A stretch of 64,000 bases of DNA from Actinomycetota bacterium (GCA_947449035.1 CANFQC010000006.1:20991-84990), one strand, 5' to 3'. Numbered from the stretch's first letter, positions 1 through 8,493 are shown. The notes: a model not told the origin generated them from the sequence alone. Made by a program: numbers and translations.

Positions 1-153
1 CAGCGGGTTGCGGCCGAACGTGACGCGCTCTCGTCATTGATCGTCGGTGGAGTAGATCGGCCGGGTGCTGATCTCGCAGAGATGGGTCGCATGCTCGCGC
101 GACTTACCGAGAATCACACTCGACGTATGACAGCGCTTGGTCTCGCGGCGTAG
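1..153 (+). CDS. C-terminal fragment, possibly a ferritin-like fold protein
   Basis: Frame 1 is open from the first base to a TAG at 151-153 and encodes the last 50 residues of a protein whose start lies outside the window. The tail ends in the pattern NHTRRMTALGL. In many actinobacteria a ferritin-like fold protein lies beside the DUF3107 gene and ends in a similar way, and DUF3107 is the next gene here. The name therefore rests on synteny and a short tail match. The gene is convergent with the DUF3107 gene. No catalytic residue can be seen in this fragment. Confidence 0.45.
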   Translation, partial: QRVAAERDALSSLIVGGVDRPGADLAEMGRMLARLTENHTRRMTALGLAA

Positions 154-173
154 CGAGACTTTGCAGGGGCGAG

Positions 174-398
174 TTAAAGCGAGCCGAAGCCCACGCGGCG
201 CGATGACGGTGCGCCGATCTCGACATACGCGATCTTCGCGCCGGGGATCAGCACGGTGCGACCGCGATCGTCGGTCAGCGACAGCACGGTGCCGTTGGCC
301 AGAGCGGCCTCGACTGCAGCGGTGACCTGCTCAGGTGTCTGCTCGCTCTCGAGTGCGACCTCGCGCGGGGTGTTCTCGACACCGACCTTGATCTCCAC
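174..398 (-). CDS. DUF3107 family small protein (TB9.4-like)
   Basis: A 74-residue protein starting MEIKVGVENTPREVALES. It has the size and pattern of DUF3107, the family of the mycobacterial antigen TB9.4, which is conserved next to TetR and DEAD-box helicase genes in actinobacteria. Its biochemical role is unknown. An ATG start follows the purine stretch GGGAGATAGACC on the minus strand. The gene lies downstream of the TetR gene on the same strand with a 115-base gap that contains GC-rich palindromic sequence but no clear terminator. Confidence 0.85.
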   Translation of the reverse strand: MEIKVGVENTPREVALESEQTPEQVTAAVEAALANGTVLSLTDDRGRTVLIPGAKIAYVEIGAPSSRRVGFGSL

Positions 399-513
399 GG
401 TCTATCTCCCTTGTCTATGCGGACCTACGGCTCAATGCTCTCACGCGGCCCGCTGCAACGCCCCGGGGCGGGGTTACGCCGTCGACGAAATGGTCTGGCT
501 TCTAGGAGCAAAG

Positions 514-1134
514 CTAGGCCGGGGGGTGTGTCAGCGGGAATCCGCCGATACCCCGCCAGCACAAGGTGGCCACGAGTTCGGCTGCCTCCTCGCGAGTGAT
601 CTCACCCGGGTCTCGAACCCACCTGCGTGCGGAGATCTCCATCGTGCCCTGGAGCCCTGAGCCCAGCAGGAGAGCTTGATCCTCGCGAAGGCCGGTGTCG
701 GTGGCGATGACACGAGCAATCGATTCCGCGATCGCCGACTCGGCCTTCTCCACTCGCTCGCGCACGGCAGCCTCGTTCATCAGATCGCTCTCGAACACGA
801 GACGGAAGCCGCTCTTACGCGCATCGATAAAGCCGAAGTAAGCATCGAGGGTGGCGCGTACGCGTTGCTTGTTGTCGGAGGTCGAGGCGATTGCCGCGTT
901 GGTGGCGGTGAGAAGTTCGCTGATTGCCGAGTCGAGCAAAGCCAGATAAAGATCGAGTTTGCTCGGGAAGTGCTGGTAGAGCACCGGCTTGGTGACCCCG
1001 GCTCGCTCGGCTATCTGGTCCATGCCCGCCGAGTGGTATCCGTCAGCGGAGAAGACCTCGAGCGCCGCCTCGAGCAATTGCGCACGGCGCTCGGCCTTCG
1101 GCAGGCGAGCAGCGCGCACGGTCTCGGCGGTCAT
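514..1134 (-). CDS. TetR/AcrR family transcriptional regulator
   Basis: A 206-residue regulator. The ORF track extends to 1314, but the ATG at 1134 (MTAETVRAARLPKAERRAQLL) gives the normal family length and puts the DNA-binding domain at residues 15-60, with the helix-turn-helix DQIAERAGVTKPVLYQHF. The remainder is the all-helical ligand-binding domain typical of the family. It is divergent from an alpha/beta hydrolase gene across 57 bases, an arrangement that often means the regulator controls both genes. The direct repeats GGGTAACC in that gap are a possible operator. The ligand is unknown. Confidence 0.88.
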   Translation of the reverse strand: MTAETVRAARLPKAERRAQLLEAALEVFSADGYHSAGMDQIAERAGVTKPVLYQHFPSKLDLYLALLDSAISELLTATNAAIASTSDNKQRVRATLDAYFGFIDARKSGFRLVFESDLMNEAAVRERVEKAESAIAESIARVIATDTGLREDQALLLGSGLQGTMEISARRWVRDPGEITREEAAELVATLCWRGIGGFPLTHPPA

Positions 1135-1152
1135 GGAAAGAACCCTACCGAC

Positions 1153-1184
1153 GGGTAACCATGCTGGGGCGGTCTTGGGTAACC
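1153..1184. promoter_or_regulatory. Direct repeats in the tetR / hydrolase divergent promoter
   Basis: The octamer GGGTAACC occurs at 1153-1160 and again at 1177-1184. The 24-base period puts both copies near the same face of the helix. They lie between the divergent TetR and hydrolase starts, so they could be the TetR operator or part of the hydrolase promoter. This is seen in sequence only. Confidence 0.35.
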
Positions 1185-1191
1185 TGGTCTC

Positions 1192-2088
1192 GTGACCGAA
1201 ACCGCGCTCGCTCCGCCGTGGCCCCGCTCTGATGTGGCCCTGGCGCATCGCACGCTCTCGGTACGTCATGCCGAGCCCACGAAGCCCGGTCTTCCCGTCG
1301 CCATATTCATCCACGGTCTTGGCGGATCCTCGCTCAACTGGACCGACCTCATGGATGCGATGCGCGATCAGGTCGATGGCTACGCAGTTGACCTCGGCGG
1401 TTTTGGACAGTCACCGCCACCACGGGATGGCGACATGACTCCACTCGGGCACGCGCGTGCTGTCGTCGATCTCATCGATCACCTCGGTGGTGGCCCGGTT
1501 CATCTCTTCGGTAATTCACTCGGCGGCGCAGTAGCGGTGCAGATTGCAGCACGTCGACCTGATTTGGTGCGTTCACTGACCATGACCTCGCCCGCACTGC
1601 CGACCTTCAGCATCGGCAAGGGCAATGTGCACCTCCCCGTCATCGCCGTTCCAGGTGTCGGTGAGAAGTTGGTCGAGAAGTTCCTCAACGTGCCAGTCGA
1701 GCAGCGTGTACAGGGCTCCATCGATCTCTGCTTCGCCGATCCGTCACGAGTTGCCCCGCAGCGTTACGAAGAGGCTGTCGTTGAGGCGAAGTCGCGCGAG
1801 CACTTCCCGTATGCCAACGATGCATTCCTCGCCTCTTTGCGCGGGATGATGAAGACCTTCCTTGATCGCGGCCCGCAGCGTCCGTGGAAGCTCGCGACCA
1901 AGATCACCTGCCCCACGCTCGTGATCTACGGTCGCAAGGATCCGCTCATTGATCCCAGCGCTGCACACAAGGTCACCAAGTACTTTCCGAATGCACACGT
2001 CGTGGTGCTGCCCGACTCTGGTCATGTGGCACAGATGGAGCATCCGGAGTTCGTCAAAGCTGCGTGGGATCGCTTCATCGCGTCCTAG
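1192..2088 (+). CDS. Alpha/beta fold hydrolase
   Basis: A 298-residue hydrolase of the alpha/beta fold. The oxyanion region is HGLGGSS, the nucleophile elbow is GNSLGGAV with the serine as nucleophile, the acid is probably the aspartate in GRKDPLIDP, and the catalytic histidine is in DSGHVAQMEHPE. All triad members are present, so it should be active. Families with this layout include esterases, lipases and meta-cleavage product hydrolases, and the substrate cannot be assigned. Translation starts at a GTG. No signal peptide is visible, so it is probably cytoplasmic. It is divergent from a TetR regulator that may control it. Confidence 0.85.
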   Translation: MTETALAPPWPRSDVALAHRTLSVRHAEPTKPGLPVAIFIHGLGGSSLNWTDLMDAMRDQVDGYAVDLGGFGQSPPPRDGDMTPLGHARAVVDLIDHLGGGPVHLFGNSLGGAVAVQIAARRPDLVRSLTMTSPALPTFSIGKGNVHLPVIAVPGVGEKLVEKFLNVPVEQRVQGSIDLCFADPSRVAPQRYEEAVVEAKSREHFPYANDAFLASLRGMMKTFLDRGPQRPWKLATKITCPTLVIYGRKDPLIDPSAAHKVTKYFPNAHVVVLPDSGHVAQMEHPEFVKAAWDRFIAS

Positions 2089-2097
2089 TTATCCACA
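2089..2097 (+). other. Perfect DnaA-box-like nonamer
   Basis: TTATCCACA matches the strong DnaA-box consensus exactly and starts directly after the hydrolase stop codon, 55 bases before the Tad ATPase gene. No cluster of boxes or AT-rich unwinding element is nearby, so this is not an origin. It may be chance or a DnaA-responsive regulatory site for the Tad operon. Confidence 0.3.
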
Positions 2098-2151
2098 GCT
2101 CGTGAACTGACCCTGGTGCACGACAACTGATCGACCTACCGTCGACGAGTT

Positions 2152-3384
2152 ATGACTCGGACGGGGGAAAGCATGCTCGACCACCTTCACGCGCGAGTGC
2201 GCTCGGCACTACTCGATGCAGCTGTCGATCCCATGGCGAATGCGGCTGGCGCGAGATCAATTATCGATGAATGCATTGGTGAGCTTGACCCTGCTGACGT
2301 GTCACCCGAAACCCGGCGCACACTCCTCGCGGCATTCACCGGCTACGGAGTACTTCAGCCGCTCTTCGACGACCCGAGTGTCGAGGAAATCTGGATCAAT
2401 GAGCCAGGACGAGTCTTCATCGCGCGTGGCGGTCGAAGTGAGCTCACGACGATCGTGCTGAGCGAGGGCGAGATCCGTGAGCTGGTCGAGCGAATGCTTC
2501 GTGCATCGGGGCGTCGACTAGACCTCTCGAACCCCTTCGTTGATGCGATGCTGGCTGACGGCAGCCGCCTCCATGTTGTGATCCCCGACATCACACGTGC
2601 GCATTGGTCGGTGAACATTCGCCGATTCGTGGTGAGAGCCGCACACATTGACGCATTGGTCGGCCTTGGCACGGTCACCTCTCATGCGGCGGGTTTTCTC
2701 GAGGCAGCAGTGGTGAGCGGGCTCAACATCATCGTGGCTGGAGGCACGCAGGCGGGCAAGACCACGATGCTCAATGCGCTGCTCGGCTGCGTTCCCTCTC
2801 ATGAACGCATCATCAGCTGCGAGGAAGTCTTCGAGATTCGCACGGCTCACCCTGACTGGGTACCTATGCAGACGCGTGATGCGAGCCTTGAAGGCACAGG
2901 TGAGGTCAGCCTTCGTCGCCTCGTGCGCGAGGCACTTCGTATGCGTCCCACTCGGCTCATCGTGGGCGAGGTTCGCCAGGCCGAAGCCCTTGATCTCCTG
3001 GTCGCAATGAACAGCGGGATGCCTTCCATGGCGACACTCCACGCAAACAGCGCTCGCGAGGCAATCACGAAGCTCTGCACGCTACCGCTGCTGGCAGGCC
3101 AGAACATTCCCGGTGATTTCGTCGTCCCGACTGTTGCCGGAAGCGTCGATTTAGTGGTGCATGTGGCAACCCTTGCCAGCGGTCAGCGGGTCGTGCGCGA
3201 GATTTCTGCCCTGTCCGGGCGGGTTGAGCAAGGGGTGATCGAACTTGCTGAGATTTTCGGCGACCGTGGTTCTGGCCTCGAGCGTCGCGGGGGCTTTCCG
3301 CCTCACCCCGAGCGCTTCGAGCGAGCAGGGTTCGACATTGCGCAACTGCTCTACGACACCGATACCCGAATGAGAGTTGCCTGA
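2152..3384 (+). CDS. tadA: Flp/Tad pilus assembly ATPase, TadA/CpaF family
   Basis: A 410-residue secretion ATPase of the type II/IV (GspE-like) superfamily that powers Flp pilus assembly. The N-terminal domain is followed by Walker A GGTQAGKTT near residues 197-205, the Asp-box/His-box region, and Walker B RLIVGEVRQAE near residue 268. The segment MATLHANSAREAI is typical of CpaF proteins. It is the first gene of a seven-gene pilus operon and its TGA overlaps the ATG of tadB. An alternative start at 2173 (MLDHLHARV) has the better purine-rich upstream sequence GGGGGAAA, although very close, so the first seven residues are uncertain. Confidence 0.93.
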   Translation: MTRTGESMLDHLHARVRSALLDAAVDPMANAAGARSIIDECIGELDPADVSPETRRTLLAAFTGYGVLQPLFDDPSVEEIWINEPGRVFIARGGRSELTTIVLSEGEIRELVERMLRASGRRLDLSNPFVDAMLADGSRLHVVIPDITRAHWSVNIRRFVVRAAHIDALVGLGTVTSHAAGFLEAAVVSGLNIIVAGGTQAGKTTMLNALLGCVPSHERIISCEEVFEIRTAHPDWVPMQTRDASLEGTGEVSLRRLVREALRMRPTRLIVGEVRQAEALDLLVAMNSGMPSMATLHANSAREAITKLCTLPLLAGQNIPGDFVVPTVAGSVDLVVHVATLASGQRVVREISALSGRVEQGVIELAEIFGDRGSGLERRGGFPPHPERFERAGFDIAQLLYDTDTRMRVA

Positions 3385-4229
3385 TGGGTGCGTTGGTCGG
3401 CCTGTGCCTGGCGATCGGCGTGCTGCTCATCCTTATGTCCATCAGTCACCCCGTGCACCGTGCTCGACGACGCGGCCGAGTGCAGAACCTCATTGATTCA
3501 GCCGCGCTGGTGCACGCAACGCCGGGCACCGTCATCTCTGCTTCGGCAGCCGGCGCGGTGATCTGTGGTGCATGTGCACTCCTCGTGACGTCTGTCCCGA
3601 TGGTTGGGGTGATCGCAGCCCTTCTCGCTTCGGCTGTGCCAATTCTTCTACTGCGCCGGAGGGCTCGCACTCGAGCTCTTGCGGTGCGCAGTGCATGGCC
3701 GGACGCCGTGGATTCCCTTGCCTCTGCTGTTCGTGCAGGAATGGCACTGCCGGAGGCGCTTGCCGACCTCTCAACGCGCGGTCCCTCTGCCTTGCGACCT
3801 GCGTTTGCGAGATTTGCCGCTGAGTATCGAGTATCGGGGTCTTTCGGAACGGCTCTTGACACTTTGCATGCAGCACTCGCGGACCCCGTCGCAGACCGGG
3901 TAATCGCTTCACTACGTATTGCGCGTGACGTGGGAGGCACTGATCTTGGCCTGGTGTTGCGCACTCTGAGTTCACTTTTGCGCGCTGACATGCGCACACG
4001 CGGCGAAATCGAAGCCCGTCAGAGTTGGACGGTTTCTGCGGCACGGCTCGCGGTCGCTGCCCCGTGGATCACGCTGGCGCTTTTGTGCACGAGACCGGAA
4101 GCCGCTCTTGCGTACCGGTCCGCGCTCGGTGCGTTGATCGTGCTCATCTCGGCAGGGCTCACGGTTGTCGCGTACCGCGTAATGCTCATGATCGGAAGGC
4201 TTCCGACGGCGCCGAGGAGCCTGGCGTGA
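3384..4229 (+). CDS. tadB: Tad pilus platform membrane protein TadB-like (T2SSF domain)
   Basis: A 281-residue integral membrane protein with an N-terminal membrane helix (LVGLCLAIGVLLILMSI), another helical pair near residues 50-90, and C-terminal helices. The cytoplasmic segment AVRSAWPDAVDSLASAVRAGMALPEAL is the type II secretion F domain signature. It should form the inner-membrane platform with TadC on which the TadA ATPase acts. Its start overlaps the tadA stop by one base and its stop overlaps the tadC GTG, so translation is coupled. The sequence is complete and ordinary for the family. Confidence 0.9.
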   Translation: MGALVGLCLAIGVLLILMSISHPVHRARRRGRVQNLIDSAALVHATPGTVISASAAGAVICGACALLVTSVPMVGVIAALLASAVPILLLRRRARTRALAVRSAWPDAVDSLASAVRAGMALPEALADLSTRGPSALRPAFARFAAEYRVSGSFGTALDTLHAALADPVADRVIASLRIARDVGGTDLGLVLRTLSSLLRADMRTRGEIEARQSWTVSAARLAVAAPWITLALLCTRPEAALAYRSALGALIVLISAGLTVVAYRVMLMIGRLPTAPRSLA

Positions 4230-5089
4230 CAACATCATGGGCGGGAGCTCTGGTGGGGCTTCTCGCCGCGTGCGGCATCGTGATGGTTGTCGCTCGGCTG
4301 AGGGCCACCGCGCCCTTGACCCTCCGTGAGCGCATCACTCCGTTCGTTCCGCATTTACGCGTTGACGTACGCGATGAACGACCTTCGACGGTGCAGACCC
4401 TGCAGGCCTTGCTGCCCTTTGCGCGCTGGGGCCTGAAGTTCAACGGTCAACCAGAGCGCGTCAGCGGACTCGAGCAACTCACGGCAGTCGCTGCCGGCGT
4501 GGGCGCGGGGGCTCTTCTGGGGTTCGCAATCGCCCTGCGCGGTAGTCCAGGGGTGCTGGTTTTGCTTCTCGCCGGGCTGGGTGGTGTGGCAGCAGAATTC
4601 ACTCGATCGAGATTCCGCTCTCGAGCACAGCGACATGCGGTCCGACGAATCGAAGCTGAACTGCCGGATCTCGCTGAGATCCTCGCATTTGCTGTGGCGG
4701 CAGGTGAGCCACCGCCCGCGGCGCTCGCTCGTGTTGGGGCAATGGCCAGCGGAGAACTCGGAACGCTGATGAGCCGCGCAGCTGCAGACGCCCGACTAGG
4801 AACCCCGTTCGAGATGGCCATGCACGATCTCGTCACCGCTTCCGGATCGCCTGAAGTGGAACGCTTCGTCGATGCACTCCTGCTCGCGATGGAACGCGGA
4901 ACACCACTCGCCGATCATCTTCGTGCGCAAGCAGCCGATGCACGAGCTGCTCAATCACGCAGGCTGATGGAGTCCGCCGGCCGCAAGGACGTCGCGATGC
5001 TCATCCCGGTCGTCTTCTTGGTCCTGCCAACAGTGGTGCTCATCGCACTATTTCCCGGATTTCGAAGTCTTCATCTGTTCATCAACTAA
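4226..5089 (+). CDS. tadC: Tad pilus platform membrane protein TadC-like (T2SSF domain)
   Basis: A 287-residue membrane protein, the second platform component. The ORF track starts far upstream inside tadB. The GTG at 4226 (MTTSWAGALVGLLAA) is chosen because it overlaps the tadB TGA by four bases, follows GAGGAGC, and begins directly with a membrane helix. The T2SSF-like segment RRIEAELPDLAEILAFAVAAGEPP lies mid-protein, and a C-terminal helix (MLIPVVFLVLPTVVLIALF) follows. It is expected to pair with TadB. Confidence 0.88.
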   Translation: MTTSWAGALVGLLAACGIVMVVARLRATAPLTLRERITPFVPHLRVDVRDERPSTVQTLQALLPFARWGLKFNGQPERVSGLEQLTAVAAGVGAGALLGFAIALRGSPGVLVLLLAGLGGVAAEFTRSRFRSRAQRHAVRRIEAELPDLAEILAFAVAAGEPPPAALARVGAMASGELGTLMSRAAADARLGTPFEMAMHDLVTASGSPEVERFVDALLLAMERGTPLADHLRAQAADARAAQSRRLMESAGRKDVAMLIPVVFLVLPTVVLIALFPGFRSLHLFIN

Positions 5090-5102
5090 CGAAAGGTTCC
5101 TC

Positions 5103-5291
5103 ATGATCACTCGACTTCGTGACTACTCAATTCGACTAGCTGTCCGAGCTACCGATGATCGCGGTGATGTGCCCGGCTGGGTTCTCGTCTCGGTGATGAC
5201 AGCCGGGTTGGTCACGGCAATCTGGCTCATCGCTGATGACCAGCTCACCGGGGTACTCGATCGTGCGCTCACTTCCGTATCGACTCCATGA
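5103..5291 (+). CDS. Small Flp-type pilin candidate
   Basis: A 62-residue protein with one hydrophobic helix preceded by an acidic segment (DDRGDVPGWVLVSVMTAGLVTAIW). Its size, single helix and place directly after tadC match Flp-like pilins or DUF4244-type small proteins of actinobacterial Tad loci. The G/V-P-G-W context could be the prepilin peptidase region, but no classic G-x4-E-Y motif is present, so pilin identity is inferred. The start follows CGAAAGGTTCCTC. It overlaps the next gene by four bases. Confidence 0.75.
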   Translation: MITRLRDYSIRLAVRATDDRGDVPGWVLVSVMTAGLVTAIWLIADDQLTGVLDRALTSVSTP

Positions 5292-5671
5292 CCTCACTTC
5301 GGCGCGATGATCGTGGAAGCGCCATTGTCGACTTCGTTGTCGTGGCACCCCTCCTGATCGCCGTAGCGCTAGCGGTGCTCCAGATCATTCTGGTGATGCA
5401 CGTGCGCACGGTCCTGATTTCGGCCGCCGCCGAGGGGGCGCGAGCGGCGGCGCTCGCCGACTCCAATCTGGCGTCGGGAGAGCGACGAGCCCGAGCGATA
5501 ATTGACGAGTCGATCGCCGCATCTGCCGTGGAGCGCATCGAAGTCCACCCGGTCATGAGTGGCGGAGTCATGATGATGGCGGTCAGCATCGATGCGCGCC
5601 TTCCGCTTATTGGCCTGCTTGGTCCCACTGCGATGCACGTGCAGGGCCATTCGCTCCAGGAGCGCGCGTGA
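5288..5671 (+). CDS. TadE-like pseudopilin
   Basis: A 127-residue protein with the TadE hallmark DRGSAIVDFVVVAPLLIAVAL near the N terminus: a short charged leader, a Gly-Ser processing region, a glutamate/aspartate-Phe pair and a hydrophobic helix. The rest is a small extracytoplasmic domain. TadE-like proteins are minor pseudopilins of Flp pili. The ATG overlaps the previous stop by four bases and the stop overlaps the next GTG, so production is coupled to its partners. Confidence 0.87.
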   Translation: MTSLRRDDRGSAIVDFVVVAPLLIAVALAVLQIILVMHVRTVLISAAAEGARAAALADSNLASGERRARAIIDESIAASAVERIEVHPVMSGGVMMMAVSIDARLPLIGLLGPTAMHVQGHSLQERA

Positions 5672-6117
5672 GTCTTGTCGACTCGAGATCTCGTGAGCGT
5701 GATCGAGGAAGTGCCGTAATCGAATTCATCGTGATCGGCGTTCTCGTACTGATCCCACTCTCATACATCTCGATGTGCCTCATGCGCGTGCAGGCTGCCT
5801 CAGTCGCCTCATCGCTTGCAGTGCGTGAGGCTGGTCGCGCTTTTGTCTCAGCTGACACCATCCCCGAGGCGCGAGCGAGAGCATCGGCTGCCGCCAAACT
5901 CGCGCTCGCCGACCAGGGATTCCCCTTGCCCGCGCGGAGTCTTCGAGTCAGCTGCTCGTCCACCCAATGCTTAGCGCCAGAGTCAACCGTGCATGTCGAA
6001 CTCGACTGGGCAGTTGACCTGCCGTGGATGCCCGCATTCTTAGGTAAAGAGCGCACATCGATCGCGATCACTGCGCAACGGACCATGCCGGTCGATGCGT
6101 ATCGAGGCGAGCAATGA
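5668..6117 (+). CDS. TadE/TadF-like minor pseudopilin
   Basis: A 149-residue protein with the leader and helix DRGSAVIEFIVIGVLVLIPLSY, the Glu-Phe version of the TadE motif. Unlike its upstream paralogue it carries a Cys pair (CSSTQC) that could form a disulfide outside the membrane. It starts at a GTG overlapping the preceding stop. In actinobacterial Tad operons a second TadE-like gene usually follows the first, which fits here. Confidence 0.83.
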   Translation: MSLVDSRSRERDRGSAVIEFIVIGVLVLIPLSYISMCLMRVQAASVASSLAVREAGRAFVSADTIPEARARASAAAKLALADQGFPLPARSLRVSCSSTQCLAPESTVHVELDWAVDLPWMPAFLGKERTSIAITAQRTMPVDAYRGEQ

Positions 6118-6554
6118 GTCGTGAGGTTCGCAACGACACGGGAAGCGTGATGCTGCTTGGCATCATTCTCGTCGCGGTCTGCCTTCTTGCCCTGGCAGTC
6201 GTGGCTGATGTGTCTGCGCTGTTCATTCAACGACGCAATCTCGCGGCGATCGCCGATGCGTCCGCTCTCGCCGGTGCTCAGGCAATTGATCTCGACGCGT
6301 ATTACGCACACGGTGCAAGTCGTGCGACAGCACTAGACCCCGCCATTGTCGTGAGAGTAGTTCGAGCAAATGTGGCAGCTGTCGTTGCTGCCGATGGCCT
6401 CAGGGGAGTCAGGCTCGATGAAGTGCACAGCGATGGTGAGTCAGTGAGCGTTCATCTCAGTGCACCGGTGACGGTGCCTTTTCTCGATTCCCTGATTGGC
6501 GAACGTGCAGAAGTCATAGCTCGTGCGCGACTGGACTACCGATCAGCGAGTTAG
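6114..6554 (+). CDS. TadG-like / secretion-neighbourhood TadE-like protein
   Basis: A 146-residue protein with an N-terminal helix after a short charged leader (DTGSVMLLGIILVAVCLLALAVVADVSALF), followed by RRNLAAIADASALAGAQAID. That second segment is the signature of putative Flp pilus-assembly TadG N-terminal domains, where an 'A(D/L)ASALAGA' run follows the membrane helix. It lacks the large von Willebrand-like domain of full TadG, as is common in actinobacteria. It is the last gene of the Tad operon and overlaps its predecessor by four bases. The short gap to the convergent ppa gene contains the 13-base palindrome ACGTCACTGACGT at 6559-6571. Confidence 0.82.
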   Translation: MSREVRNDTGSVMLLGIILVAVCLLALAVVADVSALFIQRRNLAAIADASALAGAQAIDLDAYYAHGASRATALDPAIVVRVVRANVAAVVAADGLRGVRLDEVHSDGESVSVHLSAPVTVPFLDSLIGERAEVIARARLDYRSAS

Positions 6555-6580
6555 CCGTACGTCACTGACGTGAGCAGAGA

Positions 6581-7081
6581 TCAGTGGTTGTAGCCAGTGG
6601 TCTTCGCGCGCTCGTATGACGCCTTGATCTCGGTCTCTGCATCAGTACGGCCGACCCAGGTTGCGCCTTCGACGCTCTTGCCGGGTTCGAGATCCTTGTA
6701 GACCTCGAAGAAGTGCTGGATCTCGAGACGATCGAACTCAGGCACATGGTGGATATCGCGCAGGTGCTCCAGGCGCGGATCGAGCGGAACACAGAGCACC
6801 TTGTCGTCGCCACCGGCTTCATCGGTCATGCGGAACATGCCCACGGCGCGGCAACGGATAACCACGCCCGGGAAGGTCGGTTCCTGGACGAGTACGAGAG
6901 CGTCGAGTGGATCGCCGTCCTGGCCGAGGGTGTTGTCAATGAAGCCGTAGTCGTGCGGGTACCGAGTGGAAGTGAAGAGCATGCGATCTAGGCGGATACG
7001 CCCGGTCTCGTGGTCGATCTCGTACTTGTTCTTGCTGCCCGCAGGAATCTCGATCGTCACATCAAAGGTGAGCGGTTCCAT
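6581..7081 (-). CDS. ppa: Inorganic pyrophosphatase (soluble, family I)
   Basis: A 166-residue cytoplasmic enzyme that hydrolyses pyrophosphate to two phosphates and so drives biosynthetic reactions forward. The family I active-site motif DGDPLDALV is present, with the substrate-binding SKNKYE and the conserved YPHDYGFI segment. The length matches bacterial family I enzymes. It is divergent from dacB, an order also found in mycobacteria. The ATG is preceded by AGGAAGGCTCC on the minus strand. Confidence 0.97.
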   Translation of the reverse strand: MEPLTFDVTIEIPAGSKNKYEIDHETGRIRLDRMLFTSTRYPHDYGFIDNTLGQDGDPLDALVLVQEPTFPGVVIRCRAVGMFRMTDEAGGDDKVLCVPLDPRLEHLRDIHHVPEFDRLEIQHFFEVYKDLEPGKSVEGATWVGRTDAETEIKASYERAKTTGYNH

Positions 7082-7170
7082 GAGGAGCCTTCCTTGGTTT
7101 GCGGTCGCTGATGCGACCTGGTCGGTACAGGTGCCATTGTCATACTCTTATGAAGCAAGGCTATAGAGGC

Positions 7171-7178
7171 GGAGGAGG
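7171..7178 (+). promoter_or_regulatory. Strong ribosome binding site selecting a TTG start for dacB
   Basis: GGAGGAGG sits four bases before the TTG at 7183. The ATG codons at 7099 and 7150 listed by the ORF track have no comparable site, and the TTG start places a clean signal peptide at the N terminus. Confidence 0.65.
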
Positions 7179-7182
7179 CGCG

Positions 7183-8493
7183 TTGCAGCAACGTTTACTT
7201 CCTGTGGCATCGGTCACCCTTATCGCCGCGATCGGGCTCGTGCTCGGAGGGAATCCTGCATCTGCTGCCTCGCCCGGCCCCGTGCTGACTCCTACGGTCA
7301 TTGCCGGCTCCACCGCCCCGGTGCCGACCTCGACCGGTCTGTCCTCGAAGCTGACCCCGTTGCTTACCTCGCTCACCATGGGTGATGCCGCCGCGATCGT
7401 CCTGGATCCCGCAACGGGGGAGACACTCTTTGACCGGGCGTCGACCATGCCTCACGTGCCCGCGTCGACAACGAAACTACTGACGGCCACTGCCGCCTTG
7501 CATGTGCTGGGGGCGGAGAGCCGACTGGCCACCACGGTTCATTCAGATGGCTCGACCCTCACGCTGGTCGGAGGTGGAGATGCCACGTTGGTCACCGGAA
7601 CCAAGCCGCGATCTGCCTCCTCCCTCTCTGAGCTCGCGAAGCGGACTGCAGCCGCCCTGCCGGCCGATGCTGCCGTGGTCGTCGATTACGACGACTCGCT
7701 GTTCAGCGGTCCTGAATTCGCCCCGGGCTGGTCACGAAGTTGGGCGGGAGCGGGAGTTGTCACTCCGGTCACAGCGCTGATGACCGATCAAGGACGAGTC
7801 AGCAAGCGGTCCCTCGCCCGAGTTTCGGATCCGGCGCGAGAGGCAGCCAAGAAGTTCGTCGATCTGCTCAAGCTCGACGGCACCAAGGCAAAGCTCGGCA
7901 CCAATGCGAAGCCAATTGAAGGATCAACGGAGATCGCACGAGTTGAGTCACCGACAGTAGGCACGCTCGTGCAGCAGATGCTTACCGACTCAAATAACGA
8001 TCTCGCCGAATCCCTCGCCCATCTTGTGGGCCTGAAGTCAACAGGTAAGGCGACGTTTAAGACGGGTGCGAGTTCGACGATCGCTGCCGCGAATGAACTC
8101 GGAATCCCGACAGCGGGCGTCACTTTGGTCGACGGCAGCGGGCTCTCACATCGTGATCGCATCACACCGCTTGCGCTGGCTTCCGTCATCTCTGCGACTG
8201 CTGGTGACAAGGCAAGCGTGCTGTGGCCGATCGCTGCGGGTCTTCCGGTGGCCGGCCTGACTGGCACGCTCACAGATCGATTCGCGGCCAAGGGCATGAA
8301 GCAGGCGATTGGCTACGTTCGGGCTAAGACCGGCAGCCTCAACGACACGGTCGCGCTTGCCGGCAGTGTGCGCGATCATGACGGTCGGGTGCTGACTTTC
8401 GCAGTACTTGCCAACAAGATCCCCTCCGTGGTCGCGGCACGCGCTACGGTCGACAAGATCGCGAACCAACTAGCGAAATGCGGATGCCGATGA
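7183..8493 (+). CDS. dacB: D-alanyl-D-alanine carboxypeptidase / PBP4-type endopeptidase
   Basis: A peptidase family S13 enzyme that trims or cleaves peptidoglycan stem peptides outside the membrane. With the TTG start it has 436 residues, beginning MQQRLLPVASVTLIAAIGLVL, a signal peptide with likely cleavage after ASA. The catalytic motifs are ASTTK (SxxK), SNN in LTDSNNDLAES (SxN), and KTG in RAKTGSLND, all in order, with the S13 hallmark VDGSGLSHRDR. The stop overlaps the manA start by four bases. The position next to ppa and tilS matches other actinobacteria. Confidence 0.93.
   Translation: MQQRLLPVASVTLIAAIGLVLGGNPASAASPGPVLTPTVIAGSTAPVPTSTGLSSKLTPLLTSLTMGDAAAIVLDPATGETLFDRASTMPHVPASTTKLLTATAALHVLGAESRLATTVHSDGSTLTLVGGGDATLVTGTKPRSASSLSELAKRTAAALPADAAVVVDYDDSLFSGPEFAPGWSRSWAGAGVVTPVTALMTDQGRVSKRSLARVSDPAREAAKKFVDLLKLDGTKAKLGTNAKPIEGSTEIARVESPTVGTLVQQMLTDSNNDLAESLAHLVGLKSTGKATFKTGASSTIAAANELGIPTAGVTLVDGSGLSHRDRITPLALASVISATAGDKASVLWPIAAGLPVAGLTGTLTDRFAAKGMKQAIGYVRAKTGSLNDTVALAGSVRDHDGRVLTFAVLANKIPSVVAARATVDKIANQLAKCGCR

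Noticed and set aside
466-478. CCCCGGGGCGGGG-type palindromic run upstream of DUF3107
   Set aside because: No loop of usable length and no flanking signal. Likely composition in GC-rich DNA.
2089-2151. Replication origin near the DnaA-like box
   Set aside because: There is a single box, no box cluster, no AT-rich unwinding region and no dnaA or dnaN gene nearby.
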